Assembly (NCBI RefSeq): GCF_040802235.1
Contig: NC_133161.1
Span: 105,541,001 to 105,605,000, forward strand
Source of the DNA: Manis javanica
Lineage: Eukaryota > Chordata > Mammalia > Pholidota > Manidae
DNA: 64,000 bases
Direction: 5' to 3'
The translations under genes were made by a program, and so were the position numbers. Positions 45,831-57,724 of this stretch are shown piece after piece; position 1 is the stretch's first letter; the number at the start of each line of letters is the position of its first letter. The notes beneath the pieces were generated by a model. The model did no database searches, was not told where the DNA came from, and saw only the letters and a program-made list of their open reading frames with translations.

Positions 45831-47066
45831 ATTGACAGTCAGTAGATAAAGGGTGCTGAAGGTCCAGAAGAGAAGGTTTTTCCTGCAGAGCAATCCCAGG
45901 AAAATGTCATGATCTTCCCCATTCTTTCTAGAGTTGTCAATGGATGTCAGCAGTATAATTATGCAATGAAAATAAGGATATCCCAAGGTTTTTAGACATG
46001 AGCTCTGACTGGGTTCTAACCCTTGGAGACCTAGGATGTGGCTTTGGCCCACTGGCCGGATCGGCGTGGGGGAGGCCAAGTGGTAGATGGAGCCCTGACC
46101 AGAGCTCCTCCCTCAGTTGGGCTCGTGGGATGGTGACTGCACCCTGTGGTGTTCCCCAGACCCAGAAAATATGGTGATGATAAATATACTTACTCACTGA
46201 GAGAATTTCCTCATTTATTTCCTGGCCACTGGAATAAAGACTATTATAGTAGACAAAGCCAGATGGAAACCCCTGGAAACTCTCCCCCTCCACTAACCTC
46301 ACTGAGAGAGTGAACCAAGGTCAAACACCACCTCTCTAAGGAAGGTAGGAGACCAAAGCCTCCACGGCATACTTGAAAGATGCTTGGGTCACCTGTTAAT
46401 CCCTGTTCACCTCGCCTGTTCGGCTGATACAAAAGTAAGATGGGCCATGGATTTCCCCTCACCAAAGGTGGACACTGAGCCCTTAATGTGACGTCCGTCT
46501 TCAGGGTGACCAAGCTGCTAACTGATGGAAGTCGTTACCTTGGGCCCCTCTCATAAGGAAGGGAATGGTGACTGGTCCTCACAGGGGGAGACATGCTTGG
46601 CAGAAAGCAGTCTTCCTTCCCCCACTTCTGCCAGTGCTGCTACAAATGGACTGACAGGTGCCTTTTCCACCATCATGTTGGCCTGCACATATTGCTTCTG
46701 TTCGAGGAAGTCGTTTCATGGTGAGGGATGTATGGCAATGCGATTCTGTTATTGGCCCCTGTTCGTCATCTCAGAAGCTGAAAGCTCAGTTACTATACCA
46801 GTTGGGAGACAGTATTCTGCTAGACTAGACACTATCCTAGAATGACCTGCAGTACATTCCCTAACCAGTGGCTCACATGCGGTGTCATCTTACCTGTGCC
46901 TGGGTTCAGAACCAAGGCGTGCAGGTAGCAGTGGCCTTAGTTACTAAACTCTTGATGAGTGTTTGCTTTCAGTCTCACAATCTCAGCTTCATTGTCCTTA
47001 CAGGTCTTATGCCCAGGCAAGGATGCTTCACTGGAGAACAGAGTCCTGATTGCAAGACTGGAAAGC

Positions 47067-47345
47067 TGACACTCAGCCTTCGCCATCTTGAACCCCTCTT
47101 ATCACCAAGCCGACAAAGAAGGGGGTGACTCCATCATCAGAACTGATCCCGTGGGGGCCGCTACTACCCTGAGAACACGGGGTTCCCCAGAGTCAGGGAA
47201 CCGTGACCACCCCGTGACAGTAGGCTGTCGGGCCCAACTAAGTGAATATCTCGGTCAGCCCACCAAGCAGAGAGCCCTGCCCAGACGAGCGCCGGCAGAG
47301 TGTAAGGAGAGCATAGGACAGGCGGGGAAGGGGACTGCGTGACCA
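47067..47345. other. CpG-rich block in the ERVL-like region
   Basis: About sixteen CpGs in 280 bases, including CCGTGACCACCCCGTGAC, ACGAGCGCCGG and GAGCCGCGCAGC. This is dense for an old element and its flanks. Confidence 0.5.
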
Positions 47346-47699
47346 GCACAGGTGAGCCGCGCAGCTTGAGACCTTAGCAGTTCTTATTTATAGTCACTGT
47401 GTATTCCTTCCTTTTTATTATCTGCTATATTATGTACAGACCCCAAGTTGTAGCTAATGTCTTACGCTTCAGGCAGAAAAGGGTGTCTGTCTCGGTATCT
47501 CCCATGATGGTATGTCAGCTTTGGGGATTTTCTGTGTTTCCTATATTAAGGACATGGATTTCTCACTGGGTGAAGTTCCAGGGTGGAGGCGAAGGGACCA
47601 AAGGAACAGATTGTATGGAGACCCTCCAATGCCACTCCAGAACCACTGTCTGCCCTTCTCCCCCTGCTGCATGCCCTAAGAGCCTGACCCATAGCACTG

Positions 47700-48056
47700 A
47701 GCCTTTGACCTCTGGCTTCCAGTTGAGTTTACACAAGAGGGAGCATTAACAATAAATCAGAGAGAGAGGGGGAGGGCAGCGAGGGAGGCACGTCTTTATT
47801 CTTCCGGTTTCTCCCTGCGGGGCTGCCGGGACTAGCAACCTACCTTCCTGGGGTGACGGGCCCCTCCAGACAGCCCACTTCTCCCAATTCTGGTTAGTTG
47901 CTTTCTGCATTTGCCCTGTCAGGCCCAGGAGTTCTCCAAGACACCGGCACCAGCCTCTACCCTGCCCACACATATAACAAATCTCTTTATTAAAATTGCC
48001 TCAAATTACCCAATCTGAGTGTGCCATCTGTTTTTGCCAGGACCCTGACTGATACA
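47700..48056 (+). mobile_element. Right LTR of the ERVL-like provirus
   Basis: CACACATATAACAAATCTC, TTTATTAAAATTGCCTC, CAATCTGAGTGTGCCATCTG and GACCCTGACTGATACA match the left LTR end (43833-43926) at roughly 70 percent by eye. The left edge is uncertain and may lie as far up as 47400. Confidence 0.6.
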
Positions 48057-49107
48057 GTTCTCTTAAATAGATTTTTTCTTTATATGCTTTTGCTACCTAA
48101 AAAGATTTAGGAATTTTTAATTAAAAGAAAAGTTTCCAAAAAGAAAACTCATTTTGGATGATTTTTTTTTTTTTTTTTACATTTTGGGATGAAGAAATTC
48201 TAAATGGCCCTGATTTTGGATTGCAGTCTGCCAAACTGCACTGTAAATAGCTTTGATTTGGAATTGTATGCCCCAGACTCAAGGTTATTTGCAAATTTAT
48301 TTTACCAAAATCAGAAACCAGGTTTGAGAATCCCAGTCCTCTTATTTAAGGGAAATATTGTAACAAACTGAGCATAATTGAAGAAGGAAAGTATAGAAAC
48401 ATTTTTCTAGCCCGTGTATATCTAATTTGCAAACCACAAACAGTATTTAAGCCATTCATTTGAGCTCATTTGCTCAGTTATTGCAGCTACTTCAATCAGA
48501 ACCATAGTTCTCTCTCTGTGCTGCCCAGCTGAGGATGTCAATTCAGCACCCTGTTCTTAGTACGCTGAGTCAGAATTTCTAAAGATTCTTTAACAAGCTA
48601 GCCAAAGAAATTAACACATTTTATTTCTCTTCAAAAATATTCAAAATCTGAATATAGGCAAAAATAAATGCATCTCAGGATGGGTTATAAAATAAGCACT
48701 CAGAATAATGTGACAATTAGTAAGAACAGGACTAAAATTATTTCTATTTTTCCAGGTAGCAGTGTACTTACTTCAATAGTTGGTTCTTGTGATTATACAT
48801 ATATGAGAACTGCATAATCACTGACTTCATCTCTTTGTACTCATAATTTCAGGAGGTTTTTTCTAACATCTGGATGTTAAATGTGATTCTTTTAGACTCA
48901 GATTTAATTAAGCCCCCAAACTTTACGACAAGATGACAGGTGCTCTGTACTTCCACAGCCCGAAGTGACTTAGGCAGTGGGTCACTTCAGAGGATGGTCA
49001 GAGAGAGTTGCCAGTAACTGGGGTGAGGGCCTTTGCATGCACTTTAAGCCCATGAGGGGGGGTCACAAGATGACTACTCTAATATACTGACACTCATACC
49101 CCCAGAG
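48057..49107. other. Unassigned stretch
   Basis: A T-run of about 17 lies at 48162-48178. The rest is AT-rich with no recognised family. Confidence 0.45.
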
Positions 49108-49248
49108 CAACGGATGTAACCTTTGCTGCATATTCGATTCACTGAGGACCTTTAAAAATGTCCATTAGCTCAGAATGTCTGGAAGTAGGAGTGGTTTTTA
49201 AGCTCCCAGGTAATTTTCAGTGCAACAAAATTTGGGAACTGCTACCCT
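49108..49248. mobile_element. hAT-Charlie-type MITE, diverged
   Basis: CTTTGCTGCATATTCGATTC, CTGAGGACCTTTAAAAATG, AGCTCCCAGGTAATTTTC and TTTGGGAACTGCTACCCTAAG keep the symmetrical MER-type Charlie layout. Confidence 0.55.
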
Positions 49249-50677
49249 AAGGTTTGAGGGAGCATGAGAATCAGTTATGACCCTCCTTGGAAAGAGTAAA
49301 GATGCAACTGACTAAATAACTGAAGGGAGGCGGCTGGAGGAGACAGGAATGCCTGTGTTTCCTTCTGGGTCAAGAAAAGCTGCTGCCCAGGGAGGAGCCT
49401 GTCTTAGGCCCAACTTGTCTTGTCCTTACCAGGCCAGGAAGGCTCCAGCCAGGGCTGAGGCAACCCTGAGGAGAAAGATACCATCAGTTATTGAATGCAG
49501 AGGCTAAGGGGGGAGCAATTCAGTGGCTCCCAGAGCAGATGTGTCAAGAGGGCTCCCCAGAGCAGCCCATGAGCTAGCAAGGACGCCAGCTCTGGCTCTC
49601 ACCAGATCACTGCAGTGCCAGGAGGCAAGACTGTCCTCACCCCTTCGCCTCTTCGCCCTCTCCACCTCTTTTGTAGAGTCCAAGAAATGAGCAAGCAATG
49701 GAAAAGTTACAGAAAAGCTAGCAGAGAAGGAAGCTGAGCACCGCCTGCCCCCAGTCACGGGCTCTGTGTGAAGCAGTGTGGAGTGTGAAGTGGACGTCAA
49801 AACAGATTTGGAGCTTCGATTTACAGGGGTGGGTGTTTTATTACTACTGGGCAAGGGCTGTCTTTGGGATTAAAGACATAGAAGGGAATTTTATTATCTG
49901 AAAGTAACCAAAGTTTGGGGTTCTGTCCAAAATTTCATCTAGGGGCAAGAAAAAATGACCCCAAATTTGGGGATTGAAAGACAACAGGCAAAGAATAAAG
50001 TTTTTTTCTGCTTTGCACACTTTCAAGCTACAATGGCTCAGTAAAATGTCCATTGTATTTGGTCGTGCACCAGATGGAAAGATGACAGAAGGACCCTGGG
50101 CCTGTGACCAGAGCCCCAAATTAGGGCATTTGTCTCAACTGCATGGCAGGTACTTACTCAGAGAGCCAGAGTCCTGATCTCTCTACTCGATGGCCATGAA
50201 CAGCAGGTCACCCACTCAGGAACTGGAGCTCACAGCAAACAACAAAAAGAATAGGACTGACAACAGGACTTTGCACCCTAAGAGAGAGAAGCTCCCCAGG
50301 GCAGCACTAAGGCAGAACCAGAGAGGAGACGCCCCTGCTGAAAGTGCACAGTGCCCGTGAGTCCCATCAATCTGTGACCATGATGGCTCAGCAATAGTCC
50401 ATCAGAGCCCCACTAAATGAAGGTCTTTATGAACCATGAGTCCAGATGTGCATGCAGATCGAATACTAATAACAGAAAAAGCGTTTAATAAGAGGATCCA
50501 CATTTGTTTCTGGAAAGAAAGAAAAAAACCCTTTGCAAATGAAGAAAAAAAGGTAAATTGTTAAACCTGATCAGCTACAAAACATGTAAAGCAGACGTCA
50601 TAGTAATAGTAAAATAATGAAAACATTCCTACTAAAATACAGAACCAAAGGAGGATCACATTTCTATTCAATACTGC
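49249..50677. other. Unassigned stretch
   Basis: GC-richer at 49330-49800, with a 116-codon minus frame (49504-49854, Ser-rich, no domain). Nothing else recognised. Confidence 0.4.
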
Positions 50678-51023
50678 TGCTATGGACAGAACTGTGTTCC
50701 CCAATGCACACTTGTTGAAGCCCTGATCCCTGGAACTGAGAGAGGGTCTTTAAGGAGACAATTAAGGTTTAATGAGGTCTAGGGTAGAGCCCTAATCCAA
50801 TAGGACTGGTGTCCGTAGAGGAAGAGAGAGAATGACATGGGATGTGTGCACACAGAGTCAAGTCCACGCGAGAGTACAGTGAGAAGGAGCCCCTGCCAGT
50901 CAAGGAGGGAGGCCCAGAGGAACCCGCCCTGCGGGCTCCTTGATCCGACTTCCCGACTGTAGGATGGTCACAGAAGAACTTCCTGTCATTCAAGCTGCCC
51001 AGTCAGCACAAGCAGACTAATAT
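50678..51023 (+). mobile_element. MLT1-type LTR (ERVL-MaLR)
   Basis: TGCTATGGACAGAACTGTG, TCCCCAATGCACACTTGTTG, AAGCCCTGATCCC, TCCAATAGGACTGGTGTCC, GAGTACAGTGAGAAGG, CTTGATCCGACTTCCCGAC and an end CAAGCAGACTAATATA follow the MLT1 LTR consensus throughout. Target duplications have eroded. Solo. Confidence 0.88.
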
Positions 51024-51899
51024 ATTTGCCTTAGAGATTTCTAGCTGCTCCATAAGAGAAAAAAAATGTATCAGGAGATGAAAAAAAGAAACAACTATCA
51101 TTATTCTTAGGTTATCTCTTTGTCTATGTAAATGCCCCAAAATCAACAATGGAGAAATTACTAGACTCAATAAGAGTTTGAAATTATAAGTTATTCATTT
51201 AGTTGCTTAATACAAAAACAATATTCCTGTGAGTGCACTTGTGCACTCACCCTCCCGGTGATTGGATTTGCACTGCCAGGTATCAGGAATTATGATAAAC
51301 CTCTAAAATTAACACAGTGCAAATTTGGTACAGGCAGCTGCCTATAGATGTATAGTCATGCATCTGTTAATGTACAGGAAAGCATGGTTTAGCATACAGG
51401 AATTATGTAATAGCAGAACCAGCTTTCAAGAAAAAGTTGAAGTAGAAACATTTCCAGGAATATGAGAACTGGAAGAGATGACTACCCATCATGCTTCATT
51501 TTAAAAGTGTGTGTGTTTTAGCAGGTGAAAAATAACCTAGGAATCATAGATTGAATGCAAGGGAAAGTGGAGTGGAGCGTAGGAGACATATGTATAAATT
51601 AAGCTACTTTAATCATATAAAACACTAAAAATAACTTCTAATAAATTCCTAATTTAAGGTTAAATAAAGATAAAATACTGGACAAAATAGCATATTAAAG
51701 TGGACAGAATCCAAGTATTCCAATATCCTTGTATTTGAGGAGTGGAGGGTAAGCTATTACTTATCCCTAATCTTTGGGGCTAAATTTCTAGGTAACCTAA
51801 GAATATGAAATATTTTATTTACATATTAGTAGAATATTTAAATGGAATAAAGGGGTTACTTTTTTTCAAAGAAGACAGGAAAGGAAAAAATTAAACACA
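51024..51899. other. Unassigned AT-rich stretch
   Basis: No recognised feature. A small inverted pair, GTGCACTTGTGCAC, lies at 51234-51247. Confidence 0.4.
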
Positions 51900-52445
51900 C
51901 AAAAGAGAGAAAACTTCAAACCATAAGATCTTATAAATAAATAAATACAAATGTGATATATTTATTGTAATCACAATAAACAGAAATAACTAAGCTTATC
52001 AGTTAAATACAGAGATTACTAACTATATTAAAATTTTTTTAATACAGTTATATGCCATTCACTAGAACATGTCACTGCAAAGCAGAATTGATCAGACAGC
52101 ATTAGTAGTGCTTGGAGAGCATTATGTGTTGATAAAGGCTTAAAACACCAGGATAATACACAAATTTGAAATTTGTTTAATTTGAAAGTTGTTTAATAAC
52201 TTCAAATATATATATATATATATATACACATAAAACAATGGCCAGAACTACAAAGAGAAATTAGTGGAAGATTTTAACACACTTTTCTTTACAATGTATA
52301 AATCAGTAAGAATATTGAAGATTTAGTCAAAGCAATTAAAAAGCATTGCCTAATGGACATGTATAGAACACTACACCAAAAATACTGGAGAATATGTGTT
52401 TTCACATATAATAAACACCTAATATTAAGCAAAGCACTTTCCTGA
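51900..52445 (+). repeat. Old L1 endonuclease-region fragment (plus)
   Basis: GGCCAGAACTACAAAGAGAAA, TGGAAGATTTTAACACACTT and CATGTATAGAACACTACACC correspond to the endonuclease part of an old L1 ORF2. Frames are destroyed. The left boundary is uncertain. Confidence 0.5.
52205..52230. repeat. TA dinucleotide run
   Basis: About eleven TA units, ending in CACA. Confidence 0.9.
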
Positions 52446-52715
52446 GCTCTGTGAGTTCTAGTGAATTATCAAATCCAAAAAGAGGGTCAGATTTTTAGCC
52501 AGTCAGTCAGAAATGCAGATTGTTCTGGGACTTGCGATGTCACCTGAAGTGGGGGCGGTCTTGTGAAAGCAAGCCTTTCGCAGGTGGTATGGGTCTGCAC
52601 TGACTCCAGAGAGTTAGTGTCAGAATTCAATTGAATTAGACAGTGAGTGTTGGAGGGTTGGAGGATTGGTTGCTCATGTCAGGAAAAGACAACAGTTATA
52701 TGTAGTTTTCTATCA
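52446..52715. other. Unassigned spacer
   Basis: No recognised feature. Confidence 0.35.
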
Positions 52716-53140
52716 TACATTCTCATTGCTGTTCAGCATTCCATTGTGAGAATATTCATGCTTTATTATATTTTTATTGAAGTATAGTTGATATACAATA
52801 TTGTGTTGGTTGCAAGTATACAACATACTGATTTGACAGTTATGTATGTTATTAAATATATTTAATCTATTGTGTCTGTGTTGGACATTTGGGTAGTTTT
52901 CCATCTGGGGCTAATATTACTAGTACAGCTGTGAACATTCCAGTACACATTTCTTTGGGTATATACATCAGGCTGCAACTGCCAGGCACAGGGTATGCTT
53001 TATTCAGGGTTATTAGGTACTGTCAAACATTTTCCAAAGTGGTTATACCAGTTTACATGTTCACTGGCAATATATGAGAGTTCCAGTTGTTTCTCATTCT
53101 CAGCAACTTTTAAACATGAAGCAATATACTAATCAAAACC
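52716..53140 (-). repeat. Old L1 ORF2 3' end (minus), interrupted
   Basis: TCATTGCTGTTCAGCATTCC before 52756 and GTTGGACATTTGGGTAGTTT after 52866 join into the inverted ORF2 end of an old L1. Between them lies a piece of another L1 3' end. Downstream text continues to CAATATATGAGAGTTCC. Confidence 0.65.
52757..52866 (-). mobile_element. Short L1 3'-end insertion (minus)
   Basis: TATTTTTATTGAAGTATAGT, TGATATACAATATTGTG and ACTGATTTGACAGTTATG are the last roughly 110 bases of an L1MA/L1MB-type 3' UTR, inserted into another L1 of the same orientation. Extreme 5' truncation. Duplications were not resolved. Confidence 0.65.
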
Positions 53141-53429
53141 TTACACCATCTTCCTTATCATGAAAGATGTTAAAACTTCATTTTAAAATCAAGATCAAGA
53201 GTTCATTTTTCATTGCTGAGCAGTATTTCACTGTGGGAATGTCCCATAGCAGGTTAATCCATTCACTAACTGGTAAACATTTGAGTTGTTTCTAGTTTGG
53301 GGCTATTATAAATAAATCTGTTATGACTATTTGCCTACAAATCTTGTGTTAACATATATTTTCTTTCTCTTAAATAAATACCTAGGAATGGGATTTCTGA
53401 ATTTTATGGAAGGTGGATGTTTTCTAATT
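53141..53429 (-). repeat. Old L1 ORF2 3' piece (minus)
   Basis: TTTTCATTGCTGAGCAGTATT, TGGTAAACATTTGAGTTG and ATACCTAGGAATGGGATTTC are inverted ORF2-end text overlapping in content with 52716-53140, so this is a second copy or a local duplication. Confidence 0.65.
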
Positions 53430-53750
53430 AATGCAGCAATATAGATTAATCTCAAAAGCATTAGGCTGAGTGTAAAAAAAAAAGAGGCATAAAGGCTACA
53501 TATTTTATAATCCTGTTGATACATCATTCTAGACCACTGAACAGAATCAGACTGAAGGCTGCTTGGAGGTGAGAGAGAGGTTTGGGTAACTTGATGGGGT
53601 AATAAATATGTTCTATGTATTTTTATATGGTGGTAGAGTTTGTCAAATACATACATTTGTCAAAACTCATTGAAGTGTACATCTGAAAAGGGTGAATTTT
53701 ACTGCAGATAAAATATACCTCAATAAACCTGACTTTAAAATAAAACAATG
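53430..53750 (+). repeat. Old L1 3' end (plus)
   Basis: ATAGATTAATCTCAAAAGC, TTTTATAATCCTGTTGATAC, GTTTGGGTAACTTGATGGGG and AAAATATACCTCAATAAACC form the ORF2 end and 3' UTR of an old L1 in plus orientation, opposite to the fragments on its left. Confidence 0.65.
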
Positions 53751-54770
53751 TACATATGAATAGCAAGACCATCTTAGAATCCTGTTCTCCAGTGTTCTAG
53801 AAGATCCAGCCCATAGGGTAAATTTGTAAATGAAACAATAAGTATAAGACTTAGAAAAAAAGAAATTTCCATTATTTACACTTCATGATTATGTAAAAAC
53901 TGTGTAAAAATGGAAACTATTAAAACTGATTGGAATTACTAGCAAAGCTAAATGGCATTGCCAGATCTCAAATCAATATAAAAATATCATGTGCATTTTA
54001 CATGTTAGAAATAAACAGAAAATTTTTTAAAGATTGATATAGTGACAAAAATTAAAACTGCTTAATGAAGGGTGACATTAACATTTATATAGAAAATTTA
54101 AAAATGTCATTAAGTTATTTTATAAATACTAAAGAATTAAAGAGACATACCATGTTTTTGGACAGGAAGATATATCATGTAACAGTTATATGATATTACT
54201 TCATATTCATGAAATAAAACCTAAATTTTTCATGATAAATTCAACCTACTTTCACATGGAAGACAAAATAGATAGGAAAAGCTAAGACATTCCTGAATAG
54301 TAAACTTATGTGAGAGCCTGTGTCCTACTGTTCTTCAAGACTGATTATAAAACAGTTGTCATTAAGACAGTGTGAAGTTATGTCCTGGGATAGGTAAATA
54401 AACAAAAGAGAAAGAACACAGATCTTAGAAACAATCCCAGGCAGAAATAAAAAGCTAGAGTATGTGATGGGCAGCATGCCGACTTCCACTGTACACTTTT
54501 CACAAATTCTAAGTAAATTAAGTATTTAAACTTCAAAGTGAAACCTTAAATTATTAGAAGAAAATAGAGCAGGAAATCTTTAAGAAATTAAAATTTATTT
54601 CTTAAATAAGACACTAAAAGGGTAATCCAAAAGTAGAAAATTGATAAATTTGACAATATAATTGAGAACTTCTGTTCATAAAAAGACACCAGAGAAAGAA
54701 TGAAAAACAAATCCTAAACTGGAATGTATTTATAACAAATATAACTGGCAAAAAAAATGAGTAGCTAAAT
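53751..54770 (+). repeat. Old L1 ORF2 middle and 3' part (plus)
   Basis: TGGCATTGCCAGATCTCAAA, TAAAACAGTTGTCATTAAGA, AAATTGATAAATTTGACAAT and AACTTCTGTTCATAAAAAG follow ORF2 after the RT domain. It is strongly decayed with no frame above 60 codons. Confidence 0.6.
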
Positions 54771-54954
54771 TATACCATAATTTATCTTAGTCTGATATTG
54801 ACAAACTGTTTTTCTTTCATTTCTACCCTCTCTAATACATGGTGATGTTACAAACATTGTACTCTTTTTGCTAAGAGTAGTATTGCTATGTCAAAAAGAC
54901 AGATTTTAATTTATTTACATATCGCCCTACAAAGATGATTTTCAAGTAAAACTT
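54771..54954. other. Unassigned, possibly L1-derived
   Basis: GTAGTATTGCTATGTCAAAAAG resembles an inverted L1 ORF2 end but is too short to assign. Confidence 0.3.
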
Positions 54955-55414
54955 TGTGGTAGACCTAAAATGGTTCCCAAAGACATTTCCTCATATTAAT
55001 CCCCAGACCTGTGATTGTTACCGTATTTGGAGAAAGGGTCTTTGCAGATGTGATTAAGTTAAGGATTTTGAGATGAGATGGTCCTGGAATGTCCAAGAGG
55101 GCCCTAAATGCCATCACAAGTGCCCAAGGCCAAAGGAGATCAGAGTCACAGAGGAGGGGACACGCGGGACCCTGGAGGCAGGGAGTGAGAGATGAGGCCA
55201 CCAGTCCCAGAATTACAGGGGGCGCCAGAAGCTGAGGACAAGAGGAACTGGTTCTCCCTTGTAGCCTCCAGAGGGAGTGCCATCCTCAGACACCTTGATT
55301 TCGGCTCGTGAAATTAATTTTTGACTTCTGCCCTCCAGAAATGTGAGAGCATACATTTCTGTCATTTAAGCCACCAACGTTCTGGTAATTTGTTGCAGCA
55401 GTCACCAGTAATGC
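54955..55414 (+). mobile_element. MLT1/MaLR-type LTR (plus)
   Basis: CTAAAATGGTTCCCAAAGAC, GGGTCTTTGCAGATGTGATT, AAGTTAAGGATTTTGAGATG, GACACCTTGATTTCGGC, ATTTCTGTCATTTAAGCCAC and GGTAATTTGTTGCAGCAGTC follow the MaLR LTR consensus in order. No flanking internal sequence, so solo. Confidence 0.85.
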
Positions 55415-55589
55415 ACGCCCCCACAGCTGCACAGGGCGGAGCTTTTCACCCAAAAACTCTGCCAACAAAACACACGTTTCAGTAGGAAAAGTGCACTCCA
55501 TAGATTTAATTTGCATTATTGTTATCACAAAAACGTTGATTGTCATACTTGAGATTCATTGATATTTCCTTATTCTGAACTACTTGTTT
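55415..55589. other. Unassigned spacer
   Basis: No recognised feature. Confidence 0.35.
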
Positions 55590-55903
55590 ATTCTTAACTA
55601 TCTGTCTTTGTCCAGATTTTTTATTGGGTACTATTATTTTCCTAATAGGTCTGTGGGCCCTTTTCATATCCTACAGAAAAATCACCCTTTTATGGTATGT
55701 GTAGCAAATACGTTCCCCTTATTTTCTTTGGGTTTGATACTAATTCATTAATTTCTGCTGATACATTTATTATTTCATTCCCTGGTTTATTCTATTGTTC
55801 TTACAGAGAGATTTTTAAATTGAAAGATTAGCTCCTTATATTGTAGTATTTCTTTTCTAATATAAGAATTTACAACCAGAAATTTCTAACTGTACCCTTA
55901 GCT

Positions 55904-55920
55904 GCATCCCATGAAACTTA
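55904..55920. repeat. Left TSD of nested L1 (diverged)
   Basis: GCATCCCATGAAACTTA pairs with GCATCCCACAAGGTTTA at 56784-56800; about 12 of 17 match. Confidence 0.6.
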
Positions 55921-56783
55921 TTTTTATATATCACATATTTTTATTGAAGTGTCATTGACATACAATATTGTATTGGTTTCAGGTGTACAACATAATGATT
56001 TGACAGTTATGTATATTACATGTTCACCATTATTAAGTGTAGTTACTGTCACCATATAAAGATACTATAATATTATTTTCTATATTCCCTATGTTGTACT
56101 TTTCACCCTGTGATCTATTTATTTTGTAATTGGAAGTTTGTGTTTCTTTAACCCTTTCACCTATCTCATCCATGCCCCACCACAAGCTTGTTCTCCATGT
56201 TTATGAGTCTATTTTGTTTTGTTTGTTAATTTGTTTTATTTTGTAAATTCCACATATAAGTGAAATATATAATATTTGTTGTATTTTTAGATTCCACATA
56301 TAAATAAAATCATATATTTGTTTTATTTTTTAGATTCCACATACAAATGAAATCATATAATATTTGTCTTCCTCTTACTTATTTCACTTAGCATAATACC
56401 CTCTAGGTCCATCCATATTGTCCCAACTGGCAAGATTTTATTCTTTTTTTTATGACTAATATTCCATTGTATATTTGTACCACCACTTCTTTACCAATTC
56501 ACCTATTAATGGACACAGGTTGCCTCCATATCTTGGCTTTTGTAAATAATGCTGCAATAAACAATAAACATACTTTATGAATTGATCTTTTTTTCTTTTG
56601 ATAAATTCTCAGAATTGTAATTACTGGGTCATATGGTATTGCTATTTTTAATTTTTTGAGGAAACGCCATACTGTTTTCCATAGTGGCTGCACCAATTTA
56701 CAAATCCCCGAACAATGTGCATGGAAGTTCCCTTTTCTCTACCTCCTTAGCCACATTGGTTATTTCTTGTCTTCCTGATACTA
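55921..56783 (-). mobile_element. 5'-truncated L1 (minus) nested in older L1
   Basis: Read on the minus strand, it begins within the ORF2 C-terminus (frame 56499-56696: MVQPLWKTVWRFLKKLKIAI) and runs through the 3' UTR to ATATTTTTATTGAAGTGTC. Diverged 17-base duplications flank it, and the host L1 resumes on the far side. The 3' UTR contains a three-unit tandem array, annotated separately. Confidence 0.8.
56239..56368. repeat. Three-copy ~43-bp tandem array in L1 3' UTR
   Basis: ATTCCACATA recurs at 56247, 56291 and 56334, each time followed by an AAAT-rich part and AATATTTG or ATATTTG. Period 43-44 bases. Other L1 copies of this type normally carry one unit. Confidence 0.85.
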
Positions 56784-57720
56784 GCATCCCACAAGGTTTA
56801 ATAAAAAGTATTTTGAAAATCTTTCAGATCTAATAATATTCTATTTTACTTTTGTTTTTCCTCATGAGATGTTGAGAAGTTCTAGTTGTCTGGAAACTTA
56901 AAATCAATCCTTTGGCGGTTGTTTTCCAGCCTAATTTCACTATAGTCAGGAAATGATTCTATTACCGGTTCCTAAAAATGTATTAAACACAGCTCTTTGG
57001 CCTATATTTTGGTGACATTCCATACATGCTTTATGTGCATTTTCTAGTTCTTGGGCATAATAGCCTAAATGTTTTCATTAGTAAGCCATCTTAATCACCC
57101 TAATAATAATTCTGTTTTTAGACTGCTTGGAATCTTGTCAGTTTTCAATAATAATAATATTCAATAAAAAATAATAATCTATTATTCTTGTTAGGTCTAT
57201 AAATATCTATAAATAATATATTAATAATCATATAAAAAAGCTTATTATATGTAACTTTTTTCTATTTATACTTTATATACATTGAAGTTATGTTTTTAGT
57301 TATATACATGTTTACCTTTATCAAGTAGTAAACATTTTAATCTCTAGTAATGATTTTTGATTAAAAAACTATTTTGTATGATATCACAATTGTACCTAGT
57401 TTCTTTTATTAATATCTGCATGGTATACTACTTCTCAGTCCATAACTCTCAATCTTCCTTTTCCCTTATGTTTTAGATGTATTATTTGGAAATGTCATGA
57501 AGATTTTTTTAACTCATCTTCACAATGTGTATTTCAGCTAGGGATTCTAGTTCGCATACATTTAACATCAACATTGATATATTTGGATTTACTTTGGCCC
57601 TCTTATTACATATATTTGTCCCACTTTTTTAACTCCTGTATGTCCCCCGTATGTCTTCTTTCACCTTGACTAAGAATTTTTGTAATATTGTTTATTTTAT
57701 TGCAATTATATTTTTTCCTT

Positions 57721-57724
57721 ACAC
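57721..57724. repeat. Left 4-bp TSD of solo LTR
   Basis: ACAC, matched by 58201-58204. Confidence 0.75.

Larger units (their letters stand above)
43927..47400 (+). mobile_element. Decayed ERVL-like internal region
   Basis: This stretch lies between two similar LTR ends. Recognisable ERVL-type text sits at 46960-47130 (TGTTTGCTTTCAGTCTCAC, AGGATGCTTCACTGGAGAAC, AAAGAAGGGGGTGACTCC), near the 3' end of pol. Reading frames are broken throughout and no complete viral protein survives. The region was later hit by MER20 (44171), a solo LTR (44755) and another Charlie-type element (45668), so it predates them. Much of 45830-46500 is unassigned within the provirus. Confidence 0.5.

Noticed and set aside
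55215-55230. Right half of a CTCF motif (CAGGGGGCGC)
   Set aside because: The left half is missing a base and the sequence is part of an MLT1-type LTR.
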